Assembly (NCBI GenBank): GCA_001687465.1
Contig: LVLI01000006.1
Span: 164,511-228,510 of the forward strand
Length of the DNA: 64,000 bases
Direction of reading: 5' to 3'
Source: Halocafeteria seosinensis
Lineage: Eukaryota; Sar; Bigyra; Bicosoecida
Positions 53,801 through 64,000 of the stretch are shown here, in pieces. Numbering within the stretch: the stretch's first letter is position 1; each line of letters opens with the position of its first letter. The translations under genes were made by a program, and so were the position numbers. Below the pieces are notes generated by a model that was not told where the DNA came from, searched no databases, and saw only the letters and a program-made list of their open reading frames with translations.

Positions 53801-56800
53801 ACTCAAGTCTAATTCTGAAGTTTTGTAGAAATCTGAACTACGGCGAAAAGAAACCGACACTTCAAATGAGTTAACCACAAGCTCCCCGAGATACACCTTT
53901 TGCGCTGTTTGAACTCCATGTTTGATATCTTCCTTACCCACAGCTTGCCACCAGTTTCTGGCTGAGCTAAACAACATTTGTAGCGCCTCAAATGTGTCCT
54001 TGGAGGGTTCGGTTGTCACGGAGCGCAGTAAGGCTTCTAAAGAAGCTTGGTCACTCAGATGTCCAAATATAGCATCCCCTCGGCTGAAAGATTTACTATC
54101 CTTGAACGTCAGTGTCGGTAGCACTACAGGCAACATAGATGCAGGGATTGGCAGCGGCAGCAAAGCAGACCAGGGTATCCGTAGTTCATCCGGTCCTGAT
54201 CGCATTCCTTTGGATCCCAAACTGGAAGTCCTCGAATTAGCAATACCCCATTTTTCTAACAACTGATCAATAAAGTCTGGAAATACGTGGAGGAACATCG
54301 GAACCACTGTGCTGTACACTCGCTGAAGGAACCTCTCTTCTAGCGATAGATTCACACGTCCCAGCGAAAGAAGGGCGGCCGGTACATATATCACCGGTAA
54401 TCCTGCAAGTCCAGCGAGTTCCTCCGCAGTCTGGCGCAATGTAGACATCAGCGATCCGCTGTTGTTGCTATCGTAGAGGAGGGAAGTGACCGAGTCTAAT
54501 AACTCGGCGGAGATAATTGGTATCTCTGCGTGGAGCATGCCCTCTCCCGCACTGGCTGCTTCGTCAGAACGTGGAAGAACAATAAGTGGGCTCTCGAAAA
54601 CTGAATCAGGACTCGGATCGTAAGCCCGCAGAGACGAAGCTCTAAACGACGTTTCCACAGCCAGAGCTACGGAAGAGAGAAAAGGGGAACTGCTTCCACC
54701 TCGGGATCGAGATTGTGACCTTGATGGCGGTAACTTTGCTCCCACTCTGGTCTCAGCCGCAACTTGTTCGGCAATGAATCGTAGAGATTCATTCTGATCC
54801 TCATCGAAGAGGCAACTTTCAATTCGCGGCAGATATGCCAGAAACCTAAAGAGAGTTGTAGACGACGGTAGAGAGCTCTCAGATTGTACAGTCCCATCGG
54901 TGGGTTCTTCGGTAATCCTTAGAACCCGTACCGGACCATCCAAGCCAACATGGAAGTTCAGCGTACCGGAAGAAGAGGCTGGATACAGAGGTTGTGCTTT
55001 CTCCGCATAAAGGACGCAGCTGAGTGGAAGAACATTGCTGGTTGCATGATGGCAGCTTCTTTCAAGTTGACCAGCACCCTGACCAACAGGAGTAAAAGAG
55101 CTACAGGCGCCAATCCAGTACCGCATACGATCGTGGTCTCCACGGTTGAGCGGATCAACAATTTCTTCACTAAAAGTCTCTTGTCTCCGGAACAAACTAA
55201 ACAAAGAGGCCGCGTTAGCCTGTTTTCTCCATTCTGTGTGACCTGGCATTCCCACAATTTTATTCATCGGAACCTGAAGCAGATTAACTGGATGCTTGAA
55301 GTGTCTGTCAGCTCGACTGGACTCATCTTCAGAGAAAGGGATCGGAAGCTCTCCTCCTTCATCCATATACACCCTCGCTGCGTCATAAAGCTCTCGACAA
55401 GATTCCAACTGTATCAGAGCAGAGCCTATGACAACTGGGGACAACGCAAAGAAAGACGAACCAGAAGATGCCCCAGAGAAGTAGTTAACAGTTTCCCCCA
55501 TTGGACCACCGCAAACTCTGAAAACGAAGTCCGCGACGGCTTCAGTACTTAAGACCACACTCGGTGAATTTAGATGTACGTCATGTAGTTGTGTCCACTG
55601 GAGAGACTGTTGTGCTCCATGGGTCAGAAATACGCATTCCTGTGGAGCGGATGCCCGCGGCTCAGCCCTGATTAACACAGTGTCCCCCATTCTCACCTCT
55701 GAGCATTTTGCTGGAAAAATTTCTACGGCAGTTCCTTTCTTAGATACTGGAAGAANCTGCAACCGCCACATTTCACTCCAACTGCATGAAGCGGGTAATG
55801 CGCCCGCAGTCTTAGTGCCTTGACTTGTAGGGGTTTCGTCTTCGTTGGATATTGATTCTCCTCGCACCGCTCTAGACAAGGGACCAATCAGACTACTGTG
55901 GATACTGGAAGCTCGCAAAGAGCTACCCTCTCCTCGGCCATTTTTGGCGGATGCCCGAGAGGTCAGTAATCCTGCCGACGACAAGTACCCCTTCGTGGCG
56001 TCCCCAGAACACGAACAGGAGTAACTCAGCGATCCACAATCTTGTGAATGCACGTAAGAAGAGTCTATCCCCAAGAACATTTGCGAGACACCTGATCGGA
56101 TGTATATCCAGTCACCGTACAGAATCTTTTCGCTTGCGGCGTTGCCATTATGCGAACAATGCGTTTCTTTCGTAGCATCAGTAGAACTGGTCAGGGAGGC
56201 ATGTAGGTCATGAAAATCCAGCGATACAAAAGGAAGCTTAGGGTCTAGGGGGTCCGAGAGAGTAATGCTTGTATCTGAAGGGGATGCCTCGTCCCAGGCC
56301 CAACATTTGGCCATCTTAGGCAGAATCGCCGAAGATACATCGGAACGGGTGTATAAGAAAGTCGCTGTCTCTCTAAGCGCGATTTGGCAGCTCTCAAACG
56401 GGGAAAACTCCTCAACACTGCCTTGCATGTTGCGTTTCTTTCGGTGGATAAGAAATTTCCGCGACGAATGATTTTCTATGCGATATAAAGCATTGAGTGT
56501 CCTCTTCTTCTCTAGGTTTACTGAGGAATCTTCAAAGCATGCCAAGATTTCAAGGAAGTAAGAACCCCGAAGGCGGTGAGTTCTAGATCGCAAACGCATA
56601 ATCATATCGTTTCTCGTTGAAACGCTATATTGACTAGATGTTGAAGAAAATCGAATGAAACTGTCACTTTCAGCATCACAGAGTTGATGAAGAGTGTCCA
56701 CTGATATTCCAGAACTCCAGTTGCAATTCGTTCTCTCGCCAATAGGTCTTAACGTAACCTCGCGGCTATCCAGCTGACGAAAAATCACCGCGGAGCTCAT

Positions 56801-59800
56801 TCCAGGCTCCAGGGTAAAAGGGGGAATTCCAACGTGAGTGCTCAAAGGGCCACTCGCGCTCTCCAAGTCCTCAAGAGGACTCGGTTGAGATACTTGAAAC
56901 GCATACTCTGAGTTGTTAACCACCACTACCTCCGGGGATAGCAAAATCAAGCTACTGCGTATAAAATTTGACAATTTTCCCGAGAACGTCGAGCTCAACA
57001 ATGAGGAGACAGGCTGGGCGCTGGCCACGATGGGATAGCAGAGAGCTCCCCTTGAATTCTGACTACCTAGCTTAATCTCCTTCCTTAGGTGACTTCCTTC
57101 TTTCAGCCGTTTGAGTTCTATTTCCACCGGCCCAGATTCTTCGTAAAGTTCCAGGTTACGAAACGAAAGCTGCACAGTGTCCTGGCTTAAAGAGTTGCTG
57201 ATCATCGATAACTCGGTGACATCCCCTGTTGCGGTCGAGCTATCAGGAGGAAACTGATGAACGGAAGTTGACTCAATCGACTCTATGCCCAAAGTGTTCA
57301 ACAGCCACCATGACGAGTACAGCGACAAATGAGAGGACTGGAAAGTATACGAATCATTCGGGTCTGGAGGATACTCACGATGGAAGGTTGCCGGCAACGA
57401 CACTAAGCTTCTGTCCAGGCATAAATCCACTGGACTCTCTCCATCCCCTGTGAGGCGGACAGACTGGTCAACGGATACGCTGGGAAGAAGTATGCATTTG
57501 CTCTTGTTATGGGATTTCCTAGAGCTCTTCTTGAAGGAGTTCGCAAACCAATCTACTGTCGGAGCATAATTGCATTCAAGCATTGGGGTCCATTGCGAGC
57601 AAACTTCGCCGATTACTATCTGAAAGTGAAGTCGTCGACTGGTGTCGTTTGCCTGCAATTCCTCCTTCTTCTTTGTCAGCTCTTGCGAGGATTCAATGGC
57701 AGTCCTTGAATAGGATTTATGAGAAGGCTGGAAATGGCAATAGAGACATGATAGGGTTTCGCCTGGAAATAAGTTCGCCTCTTCCACTGTAGCAAGATGA
57801 GTGCAGACTTCTCTGTTCTGTCCCATCAGGACGTCTCCAACTCGAACTTTTGCGGTCACAGGGAGAACGTTTGTAAGCGACCAGGGAGGGGCAACCACCA
57901 TAGTGGAATGAAGAAGATTCCTTTTATCTTTGCCCACGGTCCCTACCACTTGAGAGTTTCGGTAAATATAGATGTAATCCTGCAAAATAGTGGAAGCGGA
58001 CTCCTCAGCTCTTCTGCTACCATTAGAAGTGAACACTGCAGGGGCAAATTTCTGGGGTTCATTCTCGAAAAGCGCAACATTATACCCACCCGAGATGGTA
58101 AAGGAGTGGTTGAACCCATCGATGAAGACCTCCTCCAATGATACGCATGATCCGAGCCCTAGCGGCACGTGCGCTGATTCCCCAGGACGCACCTTCAATA
58201 GCTCACTGTTCTCGGGGTTAGAGTCCGAACGCACACGTAACGCAATTCCAAAGGGAAGTCCATTCTTGATCAGTATCAAACTTCTAAAGTTGACTACGGT
58301 GCTTTCTCTATGCTTTGCCACGTCGAGCTGAACGTAGTTGACACAATCCTCAGAATTCGAAACTTTCAAGTATTTCTTCCGGGACTGTTGAATATCGATT
58401 CCGTAGCGAGGAGTAAAGTCACCTAATCTAAAGGATAATGAATTGTATAAGACAGATCTTTGCGAGTTCGCTTCGGAGGGAGAAAATGCAGTGCAAACTT
58501 GTTGTTTTGGAAGAGAAGCTCCGTAATCAAAAAGTCCTGCACTTGGCACTGATCCCGTATTAAGCCCCCGAAACGCAAGGGACCCTGCCATGCTCGTGGA
58601 TCTCATCTGCTTACAGTCAAAATTCAGCTCGCTGTGACGGTGTTTCGTTAACATATCCTGACTATGGAAAGAAATGCTGGAACCTCCCGACAAAGGCAGG
58701 GCGTCGGTAGTGTCCCCGGATATCATGGTTTTACTCTCTCGCTCCCTGTGCGAAGAATCCCAGTAACTTAGTTCACTTCCTGTTAGGTTTCGAATAAACG
58801 TGCGAGAGATGGAACCCTTTCCAATTTGAGCGGCCAAGCCGGTGTTGGATCCATTCAATACTTTCTGTTGCAAGATCGCACCAGAAATTTTCAATATCTC
58901 TTGGTATAATTGTCTGAAACGTCGCGTGATGGAAGTTGTAACCGTAACCCTTAGTGTATTCTTCCCACATACGTTGGTCCTCAAGGAGCACGCGCCATCT
59001 GGATCAACCAGGACTCCACCGTCGATCTGAACTTTCCATGGCTCTATCACCCACTGCCAGTGTGCAACTTTTTCGTCCATAATTCCAAAACTCAATATGG
59101 AACTGCATTGAAACGAATTGTGCGAGATACCACACCCATCTGCCGAGTGCATGAATACCCCAGAATTTTCTAGTAGCACTATCCTAGCTAGATTCTGCCG
59201 TACCCCGGGAACGTGACTTTCCATGAGGAAAGAGTACTCCACCGAAGGTATGTCGAAGTCCAGTTTGAGTGCCCCTTGTCTCCTAAGAATTTTCTTGACA
59301 AAACTTAATATATCGTAAACGATCCCCTTCCTTGTGCTTGGCATATCGGCAGCGGTGCTGCTTGACCACCGAAAATGCGGTATGCGGAACTCCGCAAGGC
59401 CATGGGCAAGATTCTGACCCAAGCGCCAAAGGGTACCCATCAATGCAACCAGATCATGGGAAGTCACAGCAACAGCGACTTCACTAAGCGATACTGTCGC
59501 CCGAGTCTCCAAAGACGCATCGATATTTGTATCACCCCAGAAGATATCAGAGTTCAAACAGTCCACCAGAAACGCATTTAACCTCTGATCAGGGGACGAA
59601 CCATTTGTGAACAGACCTGCGGAGGAATTCACACACTGTAATAGAGCCGCCCGATTCGAACTCGTATCTCCGCCAAAAAGCGCTAAAAAATGGCTTCCAA
59701 GTCCACATGAAATTACGGAGTGACAGTCAATGGGCTGCATCAGTGACCTCGGTTTTCTCTCATCCCGGACGAAGGCGTTGAAAACCACAGCCAATCTCGT

Positions 59801-62800
59801 GATTGAAATGGATGCTCCCAGGAAAAAAACCCCAGTGCTGGCCGCTCCTGTTGTAGAGCATAGAGCTCTCACCAAACGAGGAAGAGGCATCAGCGCGGTG
59901 ACACTAACACCGCACGAAACCTTCATGACAGTGTCCTCAGTTGGGCTCAAAACGTCGAAACTCATTGCATCGCTCTCGTAGAGTACTTCCAAATCGTGGC
60001 ACGCGGGCCGAGCAACTAAAGTGATATTGGTGGCACCACATTCATGGTTCACATACGAGCGACCGTTGCCATCGAACGCTTGAAACTTAATTTCACCTAT
60101 TTCGGTCAGGAAAATGCCAAAAAGGCTGTTGATGAGTGTATTTCCTTTGGACGACCGATAAGGATTCCATCTACGAAATTTACTGATCGGGGCCGCATCT
60201 CTCGCACTAATCGTTGAATCGTTTTCGAAAAAAAAATGCTGCGCTAGAGCCACAAAAAGATCCAAAGATTCGTTAGGGGAGACACTTAGCGATACTTGAG
60301 GAACTGATAGTAGACCTCCGACGGTGAAACAACATGCGGACTCTGGTGTGTGACGATCATAAACCATATACAGGGAGACACCACTCGTAGACAAAAACTG
60401 GTCCTCCGAATCTCCGCACTGGGTGACATACAAGCATTTAGCTGTGGACACGTGACCCAGAGAGTAGACATCGAGTACTTGCAGTTCGTACTCAGCAGAG
60501 CTACCCGTTAAGCATTCCACACTGGACAAAAGAAATAATGTAAACGGATTCCATAGGGGCTCAGTGGACCCAGAGAACGATTTGCACCATTGACCGAATC
60601 CGCATCTCCATTCATGCGCTACCCTACTTATCTTCGGTATGAGCGTCTCGCTAGTGCTATATTGCAGGTGAGGGGGCTTCTCAAGAGTCATTCCAGGCAA
60701 AAGCAACTTGGATACATTCAAACGGATCCCGCGGATGGCAGAAATGAGCATTTTTCGAGGTCCCTGTAATTCAACTGAGCGACTACTGGGTAGCAGTAGC
60801 CGCAAACCCCTCATGAACGATTGTACACTGAGCCACACTGGTGCCACAACCTCGGACTCTGCGCCTGTAACGTAGGAAAGGTACGATCCTCTCAAGGCGT
60901 CGCCACTGGGGCTTTCAATCAGAGCAAGATTAATAAGTATACCTTCCGCAAGGCGTATCAAGTATGAAGAAACGACAGCCGCTTCTTGTACTGTCTTAGC
61001 AGTAAGGATACTCGAGACTAGAGAGGATACCCTCGGATGGTACACAAGATCCAAATCACCAGTGCGACATTCTACATTCAGTGACGCTCCACCAGATGCA
61101 ATGTTGAGATTTTCGGCAGGGTCGATCGAGCATATTTTTAGAAAATTCTCAGGACACTGGACGAACATCGCAGCTTCCCCTAGTTGAATGGGAAGTCCGC
61201 TCATAAAAGCATCTGAGTTGACCCTGTCTGAGGAGTGAAGACCCTCTAGCTGATCAATCGAGCCTTGAAACGATAGCTTGGCCTTTTGGGTTATACAGCG
61301 ATGTTCACGGATAGAGGCAGCTAAACATAAACCCCGTAATCCGTGCAACCGGACGATACCGGAAGCAGGGCCGAAGTTGGCGTCGCAAGACTTCAAGAGA
61401 AGCATTAGAGATGGAATCAGTATTTCAACTTCCAAAGAAGCTTTCTGAGCGCTTCGCGCCTCCCCTTCTGCTACGCATGAATGAAGAGAGGGTACTCCTG
61501 CTGACTGCCATTCCTTACGCTGGTGCTGTCGCAAGCATATCCCAGCAAAATATTCGCTAAAGCACGGCGTCAATACTGTCATCGAACTCGACTGGGCACT
61601 ATAGATATTCCAAGGCGACATTCCCGTCGGGATACCCTCATGCGTTCGTGAGGCGCCAAAGATCCTTTCCAAAAATTTGTTAACATCTCGAAGGGTCTTG
61701 TCACTTGGAAATCCGGAAAATGCAGTATGTTGGCTCTCAAGCTGACGATTTCGCTGGATGTATGACCTGCGCCACAAACGGAATTTTACAATCCCCCGTG
61801 CCCATTCAAAGAGATTCAGCCTAGCTTGTGAATCTTTGGAGCGCACAAAGTCAAATAGATTGGCAGCAGCGTGCTCGGCAAGATCTCTCCAAAGAAATAC
61901 AGTATTTGGTGTCAAAAGAGGATCCTCATCAATGCTCTTCAAAACGAACATTCTAGAATCGTTTAAGGGTTCGTTGAAAATATTCAATTGGGATATCATT
62001 TTATATGCCTTCTCAACCTTCATCGTAGGGAGACTATCCCGCGCGCAAAAAGGTAATACGATGCGGAACACGTAGTGATATGAACGAACTAGACTTAGTC
62101 CTAATTGCGTGTAAATAGAATTTAAAGATTCCTTTCCGACTGCTTTGATCAGTCCATCGGTAAATTCTAATCTCTGCAGGTGCAGCAAAAAATACACAGG
62201 AAACAGCTGCATCATCCTGCAACGTCGGTATACTTCAAAACAGACTCTTCGATGGAGTACGCAGAGACGCCTAAAGGCTATGCGCGCTTTAGCATTCCTT
62301 CCTAAGGCTTCAACGGCCACAGTGCATCGGAGACGAGAAACCTGTGAGTGTTTTTGAAAGATCATATTGCGTTCCCATTTCTGGTCTTTCCGGCACCCCA
62401 AGCTGGAGAGTGTAAGACTCATAGCATCCAGTACCGTCTCTGCTATGGTCCTATCAATTTGTACCCGCGGTGGTGAGACGCTAACGCGGAGAATACAATT
62501 CGGTGCTTCAGATGCCCAAAATTGCAATGTCAAATAGCAGGCAATGGAATCCATCACTGCTACAAGACTTCCAGGGATTTTACTTTGGTTTGATAAAATA
62601 TTTGCTGGCTGATCTTCGCTTTCAATTTTTCCAGTCTGTAGTTGAAACGGAGCACTCATATGGACGCGTTGCGTCCTCAATTGCAAATGCCTAATTTACA
62701 AAGCCTTACTTCAATGTTTCCGAACGGAATTCTCAATAAATGCCTCGTGCTTCTTTCCTCTGGCATACACCACTGCGGTGAAGTATACAGGGCTAATCTG

Positions 62801-63760
62801 CTCAAGCGTATCGCCGGGTAGTTTGTCGCTGGGGTCGAGGAGGAGTCCAGGGTATTAATATTGGCTGATACTTTGATATGCTCGACAAGTGCTCCTACGC
62901 AGACCTGTGACTGCTCAGTGGATTTGCGATGCTCTTTGAGCTGTACATGTACGTGTTCAACCGATATCTGTACGCAGTGAGTGAGTAATTGACAAGGGAA
63001 CGGTGAGGGAGATTGGGGAAATGAACAAGTCGTCGCCACGTACCTCTACAAACTGAGTAAACTTGGAAATGATCGATTCAAAGAATCCTTTTGAAGATTT
63101 GCCTCCATGCAGAAATGCAAAAATATCTGAAAGTATTCTGTGCCATTTCTCAGACACCTCTGATTCCTTTAGAAAGTACTTAAAGACATTTTTGGATTGG
63201 GAGTTGTCAACTGGAGCAGACAGGACTTCCTCGTCACTCTCTTCTTCTGAGGTATCCGTTTCCATCTTGTTTGTTTGAATAGAAGCAGATTGTTCAGAAC
63301 TTAGAGAACCAGATGTAACCATTCCTTCCTGAATTTTGGGACCTATTCCACCAGCAGCACCAGCTGTATTCCTAGGAAGATCTTTATCTTGGTGGATTCC
63401 ACTTCCCGTGGTTGTTGCTTCAGCGCCTTTCCGCTTTCGTGTTTTCGCATGCGAGTACTTTGGAGGCCTCATTTCCTTTTCCGTCACGGAACGAAGTTGC
63501 ACATAGACCCCTTTAATCGACAGCTTTGATGGATGTTGCTCCGTGGGACGCCTTCTTGGGGCTTTGAGTTCAACCTCAGCAATCTCTCCATACTCGACCA
63601 ATAGTGGAAGACCTAATCGGAGAAGCAAGTCTCTCCGGAAACTGATGTTTTTCAGTAAAATTACATTCTTCCGGTATTGTATGTCAATGTTCTCGGACTG
63701 TAAAGGCTCCAAAATGTCGCCGAAATACTTGTGAATGTATCGTCGAGCTGCCCCTTCCAT
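50858..63760 (-). CDS. VPS13-like bridge lipid-transfer protein
   Basis: Three exons: complement(50858..62635, 62710..62967, 63044..63760), introns 74 and 76 nt, 4,250 residues, start ATG at 63760 (MEGAARRYIH). The N-terminal chorein region is clear: YIHKYFGDILEPLQSENI, then VILLKNISFRRDLLLRLGLP and VEYGEIAEVELKAPRR. Exon 2 continues it (ISVEHVHVQLKEH). Repeated beta-rich VAB-type units with their Asn motif lie at about 1,780-2,400 (KNGLPFGIALRVR; VVVNNSEYAFQV; YRIENHSSRKFLIH). Near 3,300-3,450 comes the ATG2_C-like stretch (ISPFAITLHALGASLSS; LTEPFKQAYVSRNPLYLGRG). VPS13 proteins span membrane contact sites and carry lipids along a hydrophobic groove. An N at 55756 leaves one residue undefined. 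Its length suits a VPS13A/C-class protein with extra insertions. Confidence 0.92.
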
Positions 63761-64000
63761 TTCCCTTTCCCTCTGCACTCCAAACCAAAATATTACTATA
63801 CCTATATTGACAACGAATATCAGCGAAAAGCGTTTTTCCCCCAACCACACTATTACCGCAACAATGCAGAGAAATGAACACTACCTACTCAAAAAGACAG
63901 AAGTGGGCCAGCTACTTCAACCACTTCAAACCAATCACCGGCAGCTGCCAGGGAGTCTGGCACCGACTAGTTTGAATTGGACGCCCTTGCACTCAATGTG

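Overview
This is a nuclear contig from a microbial eukaryote, probably a free-living alga or protist. The evidence is short spliceosomal introns (GT-AG, mostly 55-110 nt, donors of the GTRNGT type), dense gene packing (about 20 genes in 64 kb, with convergent neighbours as close as 41 bp), and a wholly eukaryotic gene set: a VPS13-type lipid-transfer protein, eIF3h, cytosolic glutaminyl-tRNA synthetase, lysosomal GH38 alpha-mannosidases, Patched-like transporters and a CDIN1 homologue. I cannot place the lineage more closely. Exon models were built by hand from splice signals and reading-frame continuity. For every complete multi-exon model the summed exon length is a multiple of three, and several models are supported by a paralogue in the same window.

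Layout. 0-2 kb: a 5' portion of an unknown multi-exon gene leaving the window on the left. 2.6-3.5 kb: a PH-domain protein. 4.2-7.2 kb: a membrane protein with a repetitive Gln/Pro/Gly-rich tail. 7.5-8.9 kb: a decayed hAT-type DNA transposon. 9.6-13.1 kb: Patched-like transporter 1. 13.6-14.9 kb: Nudix hydrolase. 15.0-16.3 kb: alpha/beta hydrolase. 16.7-18.0 kb: a broken leucine-rich-repeat gene. 18.2-19.3 kb: CDIN1-like nuclease. 19.6-21.1 kb: unknown membrane protein. 21.5-22.3 kb: ribonuclease-inhibitor-type LRR protein. 22.6-26.1 kb: Patched-like transporter 2. 26.5-27.3 kb: methyltransferase. 27.4-31.0 and 32.1-35.7 kb: two alpha-mannosidase genes head to head, with a small mannosidase relic at 36.1 kb. 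36.7-40.2 kb: GlnRS carrying a C-terminal EMAPII-like tRNA-binding domain. 40.4-41.8 kb: eIF3h. 42.4-45.3 kb: unknown coiled-coil protein. 45.3-47.0 kb: a gene-poor gap. 47.0-47.9 and 48.4-50.8 kb: two divergent unknown membrane proteins. 50.9-63.8 kb: a 4,250-residue VPS13-like protein with one 11.8-kb exon.

The genes form no operon or evident pathway. A loose theme is endomembrane and lysosome biology (mannosidases, RND/Patched transporters, VPS13, PH protein). The features most worth attention are the inverted mannosidase duplication with a near-identical exon architecture plus its relic, the GlnRS-EMAPII fusion, the diverged Patched pair with intron gain or loss, and the higher-order repeat in the 4-5 kb gene. 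I found no CRISPR array, convincing tRNA or rRNA gene, or prokaryote-style system.
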